A stretch of 64,000 bases of DNA from Winogradskyella bathintestinalis (GCF_030407435.1 NZ_JASDDK010000007.1:1-64000), one strand, 5' to 3'. Positions 9,335 to 17,921 are shown, counted from the first letter of the stretch. Made by a program: numbers and translations. The notes: generated from the letters alone by a model not told the origin.

Positions 9335-10231
9335 GTGAAATACCTACACACCAAACACGAACGCAATTCAGCAAGAATCACAGTCCTCATTTCTTTGATT
9401 CTGCTGTTGTTATTGTTTGTTGTTGGTCCTCAATATATGGATCCACCAGAAGAATATGGTGTTGCTGTTAATTTTGGAACTACGGATTTAGGTAGTGGTA
9501 ACAAACCGTTGAGTGAACCACGTAAAGCGGTTGAAGATAAAATTGTAGAAGAAAGTGCTGTAGAAGAAGTGCAGCCAGAAGAATCTCAAGTCACACCAGC
9601 TGAAGCTTCAACGAAGGCAGAAGAAGTATTAACACAAGATAATGCGGAAGATATTGCCATAAAAAAACAAAAAGAAGCAGAGGCAAAAGTGAAAGCCGCA
9701 GAAGCTAAAGCTAAAGCAGAGGCAAAAGCAGCAGCAGAAAAAGTAGAGCGTGAAAAGCGTGAGGCTGAAGAAAAGAAACGTGCAGAAGATGCTGAGAAAA
9801 AAAGAAAGCTAGATGCGCTTATTGGTGGCGTAAAAAATGCTGAAGGAAATACCGATGGAGGAGAAGGACCAGATAGTCAAGGGGGGAATAAAGGGCAACT
9901 AGATGGTGATCCGTATGCTCCAAGTTATTTTGGTGGTTCCGGTCCTGGAAAGGGTGGTGTTGGTTATGGATTAGGGGGTCGTGGTAAGCCATCACGCCAA
10001 ATTTATGAGCAAGATTGCAACGAATATGGTTTAGTGGTTGTTCAGATTAAAGTTAATCGTCAAGGGAAAGTTATAAGTGCGGAACCTGGTATTAAAGGTA
10101 CTACCAATAAGCACCCATGTTTATTAGAGCCAGCACGGAAGATAGCCATGTCTCATAAGTGGCCTTCAGATCCAGACGCACCAACAACACAAGTTGGCTT
10201 TGTGAGTATTAACTTTGATGTAGGTCAGTAA
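9335..10231 (+). CDS. tonB: Energy transducer TonB
   Basis: TonB-like protein of 298 residues linking the ExbBD motor to outer-membrane TonB-dependent transporters. The GTG start at 9335 begins MKYLHTKHERN, followed by a membrane anchor (about 14-35). A Lys/Glu/Ala-rich spacer predicted to be helical spans about 100-157, in place of the Pro-rich spacer of enterobacteria. A Gly-rich stretch (165-210) and a C-terminal domain (about 215-298, with YGLVVVQIKVNRQGKV and VGFVSINFDV) complete it. The gene is fourth in the nhaD-exbB-exbD-tonB run, and folC starts 3 bp after its stop. Confidence 0.92.
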   Translation: MKYLHTKHERNSARITVLISLILLLLLFVVGPQYMDPPEEYGVAVNFGTTDLGSGNKPLSEPRKAVEDKIVEESAVEEVQPEESQVTPAEASTKAEEVLTQDNAEDIAIKKQKEAEAKVKAAEAKAKAEAKAAAEKVEREKREAEEKKRAEDAEKKRKLDALIGGVKNAEGNTDGGEGPDSQGGNKGQLDGDPYAPSYFGGSGPGKGGVGYGLGGRGKPSRQIYEQDCNEYGLVVVQIKVNRQGKVISAEPGIKGTTNKHPCLLEPARKIAMSHKWPSDPDAPTTQVGFVSINFDVGQ

Positions 10232-10234
10232 CTC

Positions 10235-11452
10235 ATGAATTATCTAGATACCGTTAATTGGATGTTTCAGCAGCTTCCAATGTATCAAAATAAAGGTAAC
10301 TCAGCTTTTAAAAAGGATTTAACAAATACTATTAATTTAGCGAAACATCTCAATCATCCTGAGAATACATTTAAATCTGTACACGTTGCAGGTACAAATG
10401 GTAAAGGTTCTACGAGTCACATGTTGGCATCAATATTTCAAGAATCAGGTTATAAAGTAGGACTATATACCTCTCCACATTTAAAAGATTTTCGAGAGCG
10501 CATTCGAATCAATGGAAAAGTTATAACAAAACAAGCAGTTATAGGTTTCATTAAAAAAAATAAATCGTTTTTTGAAGCACATCAATTATCGTTTTTCGAA
10601 ATGACTGTTGGCATGGCTTTCGATTATTTTTCCAAACAACAAGTTGATATTGCTGTAATTGAAGTTGGATTGGGCGGACGATTAGATTCTACAAACATCA
10701 TAACACCAGAACTATCTATTATCACCAATATTGGATTAGATCATACTCAAATGTTAGGGAATACGCTTAAAATGATAGCAGGAGAGAAAGCAGGAATTAT
10801 AAAAGCTAATGTTCCGATTGTGATTGGTGAAACCCATTTAGACACAGAAGAGGTATTTCAAAATAAAGCAAAAGAAACCCAGTCTGATATTTACTTCGCT
10901 GATCAGCAGATTAAGACGATTTTCGAAAGTGATCTAACAGGGTCTTACCAAATTCACAATATTAAAACGGTACTGCAATCAGTAAATGTGTTAAAATTAA
11001 AAGGATTTAACATTACAGCTAAGCATACAAAAGCAGGCCTATTAAATGTCGTTAAAAATACGGGGCTGCGAGGACGTTGGCAGGTTTTAAATAATGAGCC
11101 TAAAATTATATGTGATACGGCTCATAATAAAGAAGGATTATTATATGTGTTTAAACAAATTCAAAATGAAGATTATAAGCAACTTCATATCGTTTTTGGG
11201 GTTGTTAATGATAAGGATTTAGATACAATTATTCCGTTAATGCCCAAAGAAGCTATTTATTATTTTTGTAAACCTAATATACAACGTGGATTAAATGCTG
11301 AAATATTAAAAGATTTATTTAGAAATCATGAATTACTAGGGGAGTCTTATTTTAGTGTTAATGAAGCTCTAACTTGCGCAAAATCAAACGCTAATAAACA
11401 GGATTTAGTTTATGTTGGCGGAAGCACTTTTGTAGTTGCAGAAATAATTTAA
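10235..11452 (+). CDS. folC: Bifunctional folylpolyglutamate synthase/dihydrofolate synthase
   Basis: Mur-ligase-type ATP-dependent enzyme adding glutamate to dihydropteroate or folate. The 405-residue protein has the P-loop GTNGKGST at 53-60, the following TSPHL and FRERIRING segments, EVGLGGRLDSTN, and the ligase linker with DTAHNKEG. The start is 3 bp after the tonB stop, so it is probably translated from the same mRNA. It ends the block. No clear hairpin follows, only a T-run after the stop, then a tRNA promoter. Confidence 0.95.
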   Translation: MNYLDTVNWMFQQLPMYQNKGNSAFKKDLTNTINLAKHLNHPENTFKSVHVAGTNGKGSTSHMLASIFQESGYKVGLYTSPHLKDFRERIRINGKVITKQAVIGFIKKNKSFFEAHQLSFFEMTVGMAFDYFSKQQVDIAVIEVGLGGRLDSTNIITPELSIITNIGLDHTQMLGNTLKMIAGEKAGIIKANVPIVIGETHLDTEEVFQNKAKETQSDIYFADQQIKTIFESDLTGSYQIHNIKTVLQSVNVLKLKGFNITAKHTKAGLLNVVKNTGLRGRWQVLNNEPKIICDTAHNKEGLLYVFKQIQNEDYKQLHIVFGVVNDKDLDTIIPLMPKEAIYYFCKPNIQRGLNAEILKDLFRNHELLGESYFSVNEALTCAKSNANKQDLVYVGGSTFVVAEII

Positions 11453-11471
11453 TTTTTTTTTCGAAAAATGT

Positions 11472-11501
11472 TTTGAGATATTAAAAACTAGAGTATATTT
11501 G
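11472..11501 (+). promoter_or_regulatory. Promoter of tRNA-Val(UAC)
   Basis: Bacteroidota-type promoter: TTTG-like -33 element at 11472-11475, 18-bp spacer, perfect -7 box TATATTTG at 11494-11501. The tRNA begins 15 bp downstream. Confidence 0.75.
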
Positions 11502-11515
11502 CATTCCGATTTAGA

Positions 11516-11590
11516 GGGCGCGTAGCTCAGTTGGTTCAGAGCACTTGGTTTACACCCAAGGGGTCAGGGGTTCGAATCCCTTCGCGCCCA
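11516..11590 (+). tRNA. tRNA-Val (anticodon UAC)
   Basis: A full cloverleaf can be folded: acceptor GGGCGCG/CGCGCCC, D stem GCTC/GAGC, anticodon stem CTTGG/CCAAG with loop TTTACAC, and T arm AGGGG-TTCGAAT-CCCTT. Anticodon TAC reads GTA/GTG valine codons. The 3' CCA is not encoded. It has its own promoter and terminator. Confidence 0.97.
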
Positions 11591-11600
11591 CAACAAAAAG

Positions 11601-11633
11601 AATCCCGATTTACTTTTGTAAATCGGGATTTTT
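11601..11633 (+). terminator. Terminator after tRNA-Val(UAC)
   Basis: A 13-bp perfect stem (11601-11613 with 11618-11630) has a TTTT loop, followed by T's. It ends the single-tRNA transcript. The distal arm overlaps a second, longer inverted repeat (11627-11690). Confidence 0.9.
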
Positions 11634-11690
11634 GCTTCAGAAAGGTATACCAAGCTAAAGACTTGAATCTTACTTTTTGAAGCAAAAATC
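11627..11690. repeat. 13-bp inverted repeat between the two tRNA-Val genes
   Basis: GATTTTTGCTTCA (11627-11639) is exactly complementary to TGAAGCAAAAATC (11678-11690), with a 38-nt loop. The left arm shares bases with the tRNA terminator stem, so the two folds compete in a read-through RNA. Function is unknown. Confidence 0.6.
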
Positions 11691-11851
11691 TTAAGAATAG
11701 CTCTAGCGATTGGTTCTTTCTTTTTTTTGCAAGAGTGGTTACGTTCGGTGATATTCACTTTCTTTAAATGGAAGTTGCAGAATTAAAGTTGTTTCCAAAT
11801 AAAAACAATAAAAACTTTTAGAACAGAGTTTCATAATATTTAGGGAAACCG

Positions 11852-11859
11852 TATTTTTG
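11852..11859 (+). promoter_or_regulatory. -7 box of tRNA-Val(GAC)
   Basis: TATTTTTG fits TAnnTTTG exactly and ends 13 bp before the tRNA. The -33 element is not obvious. Confidence 0.6.
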
Positions 11860-11872
11860 ATATTAATAAATA

Positions 11873-11947
11873 GGGTCATTAACTCAGTTGGTTCAGAGTG
11901 TCACGTCGACAACGTGGAAGTCACTGGTTCGAATCCAGTATGACCCA
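11873..11947 (+). tRNA. tRNA-Val (anticodon GAC) with C33
   Basis: Cloverleaf: acceptor GGGTCAT/ATGACCC, D stem ACTC/GAGT, anticodon stem TCACG/CGTGG, loop TCGACAA, and T arm ACTGG-TTCGAAT-CCAGT, with discriminator A. The anticodon at 11908-11910 is GAC (valine). The base before the anticodon, position 33, is C (11907) where nearly all tRNAs have U. CCA is not encoded. The identity is supported by pairing throughout and by the adjacent tRNA-Val(UAC). Confidence 0.93.
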
Positions 11948-11955
11948 CATCATAC

Positions 11956-11985
11956 AAAAATCCGCATATATGTGCGGATTTTTTT
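11956..11985 (+). terminator. Terminator after tRNA-Val(GAC)
   Basis: An 11-bp stem AAAAATCCGCA/TGCGGATTTTT (11956-11966 with 11973-11983) has a 6-nt loop and is followed by T's. It lies 9 bp after the tRNA. Confidence 0.88.
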
Positions 11986-12349
11986 AATTTATAAAAACTC
12001 TTATAGTAAGGCCTGATAGGTATTTATTATTAACGAAAAAAAATAATCGCTTATTATAATTACTTGTTGAAAGTCTGTTGTCCAGAAGTCTAATTAATCT
12101 GTATTATTTACCAACATACTCTGAAATCCTAATCTAATAAAAAACGTTTTATTAAAAGTCTACGGTAATAACGGAATGTGAATAAAGTATTATTGTATAA
12201 TCAAGCTAACAGGTTCTTGGTAATTTAAATTTTAAGTTGGCTAGTGTCAATAAGGAAATGAGCAATAAAAAGAATTAAAACAGCTAAACTGTCATAATTG
12301 ATTAATTTAAATTGAAGTTCAAAACTAGTTGAATTAAAATATATAAATT
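11986..12349. other. Intergenic region, nothing recognised
   Basis: 364 bp of AT-rich DNA between the tRNA terminator and the VOC gene. No reliable ORF, promoter consensus or RNA fold was identified. Confidence 0.5.
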
Positions 12350-12748
12350 ATGAAAGTACAAGCATATCTATCGTTTAAAGGAAACTGTCAGGAAGCTCTC
12401 AATTATTATAGCGACATATTTGACGCTGAAATAGTAAACCGTCAGACCTATGAAGATAAAAAAATAGATGTTCCTTCTTCATACAGGAATAATCTTCAGC
12501 ATGCCGAATTAAAAGGAAAGAATATCCATTTTATGGCCTACGATGCATCACCAGACACACCACTTAATAGCGGAAATCAGATTCATATGAGTGTTGATGT
12601 GACAGATAATTCTAAAGGAAAAGAACTATTCGAATCCTTATCGAAAGGCGGTCAAGTACACCACAATTATCGTGAACGTGAATGGGGTTATTTTGGTCGT
12701 TGTACTGATAAATACGGTATTGGTTGGATGGTGAATTATAATAATTAA
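12350..12748 (+). CDS. VOC superfamily (PhnB/glyoxalase-like) protein
   Basis: A 132-residue protein with the PhnB-type vicinal-oxygen-chelate pattern. It has an N-terminal AYLSFKGNCQEALNYYSDIF motif, a central HAELKGKNIHFMAYD strand region, and a C-terminal WGYFGRCTDKYGIGWMVN segment. Proteins of this group are often annotated as glyoxalase/bleomycin-resistance or 3-demethylubiquinone methyltransferase-like, but the substrate is unknown. It is monocistronic, with a strong terminator 25 bp after the stop. Confidence 0.88.
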   Translation: MKVQAYLSFKGNCQEALNYYSDIFDAEIVNRQTYEDKKIDVPSSYRNNLQHAELKGKNIHFMAYDASPDTPLNSGNQIHMSVDVTDNSKGKELFESLSKGGQVHHNYREREWGYFGRCTDKYGIGWMVNYNN

Positions 12749-12772
12749 TATTTACAGCATACAATTGTTTAT

Positions 12773-12805
12773 AAAACCTTTTGATTTTTGTCAAAAGGTT
12801 TTTTT
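12773..12805 (+). terminator. Terminator after the VOC gene
   Basis: A 12-bp stem AAAACCTTTTGA/TCAAAAGGTTTT (12773-12784 with 12791-12802) is followed by a T tract. Confidence 0.9.
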
Positions 12806-12971
12806 AGGTATTATAATAATTAATAATTGATTTTTTAAAATAGGTTGTTCTATTCTGTCTTCGTTTTTATAGATACCACGTTATTTATAGTGATACTTTA
12901 TGAGCATTTATAGCTGAGATGAAAAAGAATACATTGAATATATAACGGCAATGTTATATGAATTAAAACAT

Positions 12972-13700
12972 TTAAGTCTTAGGATCTCGTCTAAATACAC
13001 GAATAAAATTAAAAATAAGAGCACAGAGGATAACCCATATAAAACCTGCGATAAAACCTCCTAAAATATCTGAAGGAAAATGTACGCCAAGATAAATACG
13101 GCTTATACCGATACTTAATATTAGAAATGATAATAATATAATAATGATTGTTTTTGAGATAGGGTTGATTTTAAATCGGTAAAATAAATAGATTAAAAAG
13201 CCATAAAATGCCATTGCCGTCATCGCATGTCCGCTCGGATAGCTTAAAGTTTCCACTGTGACCAAATGTTCTAATTCTGGCCTAGATCTATTGATGATTT
13301 TCTTAAGAATAACATTAGATGATAAGGCTAGAACCAATACAATACTAAGTTGTATTACATATTGCCAATTTTTAAATATTAAGATAAAGGATAGGTTACA
13401 AAGTATAAAGACCACTAAATAGCCGTAAACATCGCCAACATTAGTTATAAAGATAAAATAATCGGTTAGTGTAGCATTTCTAAAAGAGTGAATATATGTG
13501 GATGTATTTGTGTCGAATTCACCCAAAGTTGTCGTCTTTAAATTCTCTGTTAACTCGACAAATATTTTGATCCCACCTACGACTAGAAGAATCGCAATAA
13601 TAGAAAGAATGATATAGGGTAATTTGTCGTCATATTTTTTGAATAATCGTGATAACAATTGTCTAAATTGATGTATTAGTGATCGTATTTCGTTTTGCAT
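12972..13700 (-). CDS. PAP2-family membrane phosphatase
   Basis: Integral membrane phosphatase of 242 residues with about six hydrophobic helices. All three PAP2 motifs are intact: KX6RP (Lys133, Arg140, Pro141), PSGH (Ser156-His158), and SRX5HX3D (Ser200, Arg201, His207, Asp211). The likely substrate is a lipid phosphate or pyrophosphate such as undecaprenyl-PP, phosphatidylglycerol-phosphate or lipid A phosphate; the sequence does not decide. The gene is divergent from a second PAP2 gene at 14020. Confidence 0.92.
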   Translation of the reverse strand: MQNEIRSLIHQFRQLLSRLFKKYDDKLPYIILSIIAILLVVGGIKIFVELTENLKTTTLGEFDTNTSTYIHSFRNATLTDYFIFITNVGDVYGYLVVFILCNLSFILIFKNWQYVIQLSIVLVLALSSNVILKKIINRSRPELEHLVTVETLSYPSGHAMTAMAFYGFLIYLFYRFKINPISKTIIIILLSFLILSIGISRIYLGVHFPSDILGGFIAGFIWVILCALIFNFIRVFRRDPKT

Positions 13701-14019
13701 AGTTACTTTATTATAATTTTAAAACGTTATAATATAGAATTAAAAGATAAACTCTTTAATTGAAACTACCTTACGTAGGTATAGATTTCTTTACAAAACT
13801 ACTATGTAATTAATCAAAAGAAACAATGATCTGAAAAATTCTATTAAGTATGATATTATATGAATTCTTTTCATTAATATAAAGTATTATTTAACAATTC
13901 TGGCTTGTTTTTGAATTTTACACGAAATGGTTTTTCTGAAAATAATAGCATTATACTCATATTATTGAGTAAAATGTAATGTAACATGAAGAACTTTTAG
14001 AACAGCACAAATAATTAAT
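13701..14019. other. Intergenic region between divergent PAP2 genes
   Basis: 319 bp of AT-rich DNA that must hold both promoters. ACTCA-N6-TGAGT (13956-13971) is a small inverted repeat. No exact TAnnTTTG box with a matching -33 element was found. Confidence 0.4.
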
Positions 14020-14598
14020 ATGCTTTTAATCAATTATTTGAAAAAGATAGTAAATGTATGCTTAATAATAATTTTAGGTACGATACCGCTACGAGCCCAA
14101 GACACGCGTGAAACATCGCCGCAAGTAGGAGCTACACAAAAAATAGGTGATGTTATCTTGTATGTGCTGCCCTTAGCCTCAATAGGGACATCTTTTGTGA
14201 TAGGTGACGAGAAAGGGGCTTGGCAGTTTGCTAAAGGACTTATAATCACTGAAGCTGTTACTTATGGCTTAAAATACGGTATTAACAAGCGAAGACCAGA
14301 TAATAGTAATGATAATGCTTTTCCATCTGGTCATACCTCCACTGTGTTTCACAGTGCTGGGTATATTCATATACGCTATGGATTGAAATATAGTATTCCG
14401 GCATACACACTTGCTGGCTTTACAGCTGCAAGTAGAATTGATTCAAAAAAACACGATATCCTCGATGTCTTGGCTGGTGCGGCAATAGGGCTTGGTAGTA
14501 ATTTATTATTTACATCAACGTACCAACGAGAGCGAATGGAGCTCAGTTTTAATAATAATGACGGCTACTATCTTTTAGGGTTCAACTATACTTTTTAA
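14020..14598 (+). CDS. Exported PAP2-family phosphatase
   Basis: A 192-residue phosphatase with an N-terminal hydrophobic signal (about 8-26, RAQ end), so the domain is likely periplasmic. All catalytic motifs are present: KX6RP (Lys85, Arg92, Pro93), PSGH (Ser103-His105) and SRX5HX3D (Ser138, Arg139, His145, Asp149). It has fewer membrane helices than the divergent PAP2 protein. The C-terminus after 165 is polar and ends in GFNYTF, an alternating pattern with terminal Phe like an outer-membrane strand. Substrate unknown; lipid A or undecaprenyl phosphate is possible. Confidence 0.9.
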   Translation: MLLINYLKKIVNVCLIIILGTIPLRAQDTRETSPQVGATQKIGDVILYVLPLASIGTSFVIGDEKGAWQFAKGLIITEAVTYGLKYGINKRRPDNSNDNAFPSGHTSTVFHSAGYIHIRYGLKYSIPAYTLAGFTAASRIDSKKHDILDVLAGAAIGLGSNLLFTSTYQRERMELSFNNNDGYYLLGFNYTF

Positions 14599-14694
14599 AT
14601 TGAATGTATTTATGCATTCGATGTAATCTATTTGATTGGGGTATTGTATTTATGCAGCCAGTTAGTTTCAAATTATGCTCTATTTATATAAAAT

Positions 14695-15975
14695 TTATAT
14701 ATAGTCTAAAATTCGTTCTAAAGCCATGCCACGCGATCCTTTAATTAAAACTGTAGCGTGGTGAAGTTCTAAGTTTTTTAAAATTGGTTTTAAATCTTCA
14801 AAATTTGAAAATTTCAAGGTCGATGCTTTTGTTGTAGTTTTATAGAAGTTAGTTCCAATGACGTAGATATTGTCTTCAAAATTACGTTCTATAAAATCTA
14901 TAATTCCCTGATGTTCTTTTTCGGCTTCTGCTCCCAACTCAAACATATCACCAAGAAATAGAAACTTTTTTTCTGATCTTAGTTGTTTTAGATTCTTAAG
15001 AGCGGCCAACATACTTGTTGGGTTCGCATTATAGGCGTCAAGAATAATTTTTGTACTACCTTTTTCGACAATTTCAGACCTATTATTAGTAGGGTGGTAA
15101 TTTTCAATAGCCTTTTTTATGTCGTTAGTTTTTACATCGAAGTGTTTCCCGATTGCAACAGCCACTGCAATATTGCCGTAATTGTAATCGCCTAACAGTT
15201 GACTTTCTATTTTAACCTCATTGTAAATTAATGATACATAAGGATGAGCACTGTCATATGTGACCACACAATTATTATTTAATTGAGACCCGAATGTAAC
15301 GCGGTTTTCATAATCGCCCATTTGAATGACTTGTGTCTCATCATCAGTACAAATAAATGCTGTTTTTTCGTGCTGTTTTAGATACTCATATAATTCTGAT
15401 TTGGCCTTTATAACACCTTTAATACTGCCGAAACCTTCTAGGTGTGCTTTTCCAAAATTGGTGATTAAACCAAAATCTGGTTGAGCAATATTACATAAAA
15501 ACTCAATTTCATTTTGATGATTCGCACCCATTTCAACAATGCCGAAATCCAAGTCATCCGTGAAACTTAATAACGTTAAGGGTACGCCGATATGATTGTT
15601 TAGGTTGCCAACAGTAGCTTTTACTTTGTAGGTAGTGTTCAATACGGCATTAATAAGTTCTTTGGTGGTTGTTTTACCATTACTACCGGTTAATGAGATA
15701 ATACGAATATTAATCGCTTTTCTATGAAGGGTGGCTAATTGTTGTAGAGTGCTTAATACATCGTCTACTAGAATACACTTAGTGTTCAATAAAGCATTTT
15801 TATCATCAACAACGCAATATTTTACCCCACCGTCAATTGCTTTCTGTACAAACTTATTACCATCAAAATTATCGCCTTTAAGAGCGAAGTACATGCAGTT
15901 TTGCTGCAGTTTTCTGGTGTCTGTAGAAACAGTAGAACAGGTTTTGAATTTGTGATATAAGTATTCGATTTTCAT
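14695..15975 (-). CDS. murF: UDP-N-acetylmuramoyl-tripeptide--D-alanyl-D-alanine ligase
   Basis: Cytoplasmic enzyme adding D-Ala-D-Ala to the UDP-MurNAc-tripeptide, the last cytoplasmic step of the peptidoglycan precursor. The 426-residue protein has the ATP site GSNGKTT (97-103), GNLNNHIGVPLTLL and EMGANHQNEIEFL typical of MurF, the DAYNANPTSM motif, and LFLGDMFELG near 330. The length is near the family norm (about 420-450). It lies 65 bp downstream of gldJ on the same strand, but a strong terminator stands between them. Confidence 0.95.
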   Translation of the reverse strand: MKIEYLYHKFKTCSTVSTDTRKLQQNCMYFALKGDNFDGNKFVQKAIDGGVKYCVVDDKNALLNTKCILVDDVLSTLQQLATLHRKAINIRIISLTGSNGKTTTKELINAVLNTTYKVKATVGNLNNHIGVPLTLLSFTDDLDFGIVEMGANHQNEIEFLCNIAQPDFGLITNFGKAHLEGFGSIKGVIKAKSELYEYLKQHEKTAFICTDDETQVIQMGDYENRVTFGSQLNNNCVVTYDSAHPYVSLIYNEVKIESQLLGDYNYGNIAVAVAIGKHFDVKTNDIKKAIENYHPTNNRSEIVEKGSTKIILDAYNANPTSMLAALKNLKQLRSEKKFLFLGDMFELGAEAEKEHQGIIDFIERNFEDNIYVIGTNFYKTTTKASTLKFSNFEDLKPILKNLELHHATVLIKGSRGMALERILDYI

Positions 15976-15982
15976 AGGCTTA

Positions 15983-16019
15983 AAAATAAAAAAGTCCTGA
16001 TAAATTTATCAGGACTTTT
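15983..16019 (-). terminator. Terminator between gldJ and murF
   Basis: A perfect 15-bp inverted repeat (15990-16004 with 16005-16019, AAATTT centre) is followed on the minus strand by a T-rich tract. It should end the gldJ transcript just before the murF start. Confidence 0.85.
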
Positions 16020-16040
16020 CTAAATATTATTTAACGTTTA

Positions 16041-17723
16041 TTAATTACGTCTTTTTCCACCTTTATTACTCTTAGAGCCAACTCTAGAAACGGCACATCT
16101 AAAACCGATATCATCTGTTGCCATATCTTGTGGGAAATAGCGACGTTGTGCAGGATCTATCCAATATGCTCTATCTCTCCATGATCCGCCTTTGTAAACT
16201 CTTACTTCGTCATTAATTAAAGACGTTCTGCTATTAGATTGATCATATTCTCTAATTAACCTACCTCCAGAAGAATCTACTTCAACTGTATGCTTTGGTG
16301 AATTATACATTTTTCCAGTAGCACTTTTTGCTTCTCCATCAGTTTCTTCAAAACTTTCTCTGTAATAACGAGAAGAACGCTTATCTCCATCTCTAAAGTT
16401 TCTGTTGTCACTCTGGCTGAAGTTTGTTCTTAAATAGGTTTCTTCTTCATCAACAGGAATTCTTGCAACTTCACCAGGTAAATCCCTCGCTACAATTTTA
16501 CCGTTACTTAAAGTGTCATAAACAATTTCTTCCGCGGTTACAATTTTTACGGTACCGTCTTCATTAATCGCGTTTTTAGAATATACATTTCCTCTATAAT
16601 AGTTAAAGTCATTAAACTCATCATCTACGATAGGTCTATATACATCAGCAACCCATTCAGAAACATTACCCGCCATATCATACAATCCGTAATCGTTAGG
16701 AGCATAAGTTTTTACTTCTGCAGTAATATCAGCTCCGTCATCAGACCAACCAGCAATTCCTCCATAATCACCTTTTCCTTGCTTAAAGTTAGCCATTTGA
16801 TCTCCACGATTTACACGTTTTCCAGATCTTGTATATTGTCCATCCCATGGATATTTTTTACGGCCTCTATATACATTAAACTGGCGTAATTCACTCATAC
16901 CTAAAGCGGCATATTCCCATTCAGCTTCAGTAGGTAATCTATACTTAACAGGTATTAAGCCAGATTCTCTATCAGCGTACACATTAATTGGGTTACCATC
17001 GGCATCTGTTTGTTGTCTACGTTGTCCGCCTTCTAAAACTTCAGAATTTCCACCATAAGTTTGAGATGGTGCATTAATATAGGTATCTGTACTAAATGTG
17101 CTTTCTGCACTTACATCAGTATACTGTGCATCTCTTTTAATATAACCAGCTTCTTGTAATGACATTTCTGCAACACGGTCAGTTCTCCAATTAGCATACT
17201 CTACAGCTTGAATCCAACTAACACCTACTACTGGATAATTTGCATAACCCGGATGACGTAAATAGTTTTCTGTCATCATTTCGTTGTAGCCTAAACGATT
17301 TCTCCATACTAAAGTGTCTGGCAGAGCTCCCTTATATATTAAAGAAAAATTAGGATCGTCAGGTGGATATACATTTTTTAAATAATCTAAATAAAATAAA
17401 TAATTTACATTAGTAACTTCAGTCTCATCCATGTAAAATGACTGAATGTGCTGTTGATTTGGAGTATTATTCCAATCGTGCATTGGATCATCACCAACTT
17501 TACCCATGGTAAAAGTACCACCTTCTATGAAAGCAGTTCCAGGAGGGGTTTCCTGTTCTTTAAACTGAGTATTGTACTGAAAACCTCCTTGTTTATCATT
17601 GATTTTCCAGCCTGTGGCACTATCTACATTGCCAGAATTAGAAGAACGATTGCAGCTTACAATTGAAGCACAAAGCGTTATTGCTAATAAAAATTTTAAG
17701 TTTGAGACATGTTTCATATCCAT
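16041..17723 (-). CDS. gldJ: Gliding motility lipoprotein GldJ
   Basis: Lipoprotein of 560 residues needed in Flavobacteriia for gliding and for stable type IX secretion; known F. johnsoniae gldJ mutants are non-gliding and lose GldK. Seen: a signal peptide with lipobox ending SIVSC (Cys24), then a formylglycine-generating-enzyme/sulfatase-modifying (SUMF1) fold. That fold runs from GTAFIEGGTFTMG near 45-60 through YRLPTEAEWEYAA and YDMAGNVSEWVADVY to KGGSWRDRAYW and DIGFRCA at the end. Long inserts between core motifs are usual for GldJ. It is divergent from porU and upstream of murF. The start could equally be the ATG two codons later. Confidence 0.95.
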   Translation of the reverse strand: MDMKHVSNLKFLLAITLCASIVSCNRSSNSGNVDSATGWKINDKQGGFQYNTQFKEQETPPGTAFIEGGTFTMGKVGDDPMHDWNNTPNQQHIQSFYMDETEVTNVNYLFYLDYLKNVYPPDDPNFSLIYKGALPDTLVWRNRLGYNEMMTENYLRHPGYANYPVVGVSWIQAVEYANWRTDRVAEMSLQEAGYIKRDAQYTDVSAESTFSTDTYINAPSQTYGGNSEVLEGGQRRQQTDADGNPINVYADRESGLIPVKYRLPTEAEWEYAALGMSELRQFNVYRGRKKYPWDGQYTRSGKRVNRGDQMANFKQGKGDYGGIAGWSDDGADITAEVKTYAPNDYGLYDMAGNVSEWVADVYRPIVDDEFNDFNYYRGNVYSKNAINEDGTVKIVTAEEIVYDTLSNGKIVARDLPGEVARIPVDEEETYLRTNFSQSDNRNFRDGDKRSSRYYRESFEETDGEAKSATGKMYNSPKHTVEVDSSGGRLIREYDQSNSRTSLINDEVRVYKGGSWRDRAYWIDPAQRRYFPQDMATDDIGFRCAVSRVGSKSNKGGKRRN

Positions 17724-17756
17724 ACGTTTAAGTAAGCTCTGTTAATTTTAGAGTTG

Positions 17757-17785
17757 CAATATAGTAATTAAAGGTAAACTGACAA
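17757..17785 (-). promoter_or_regulatory. Probable gldJ promoter
   Basis: On the minus strand TTG (17783-17785) is separated by 19 bp from TATATTG (17757-17763), a near match to TAnnTTTG. The start codon is about 34 bp downstream. Confidence 0.5.
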
Positions 17786-17913
17786 CTTTTTTTTTCGTCT
17801 AAATACAAAAAAAGATGTATTTCATCCTTTTTTTTGAACATAACAACGGATTTTTGACAATTTATCGGTGTATTTCGCTCTTTAATAACGACAGTGGAAA
17901 TGAATTATTGTTG

Positions 17914-17921
17914 TATTTTTG
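17914..17921 (+). promoter_or_regulatory. Candidate porU -7 box
   Basis: TATTTTTG is an exact consensus match 125 bp before the porU start. A -33 element is not clear, and a nearer promoter cannot be excluded. Confidence 0.4.

Noticed and set aside
11564..11758. 64-codon minus-strand frame over the first tRNA-Val
   Set aside because: It begins antisense to the tRNA and runs through the terminator region. It is a chance open frame.
14600..14660. Repeated TGTATTTATGCA after the second PAP2 gene as a regulatory direct repeat
   Set aside because: Two 12-bp copies in very AT-rich DNA between convergent genes, with no nearby start. Chance or slippage is enough to explain them.
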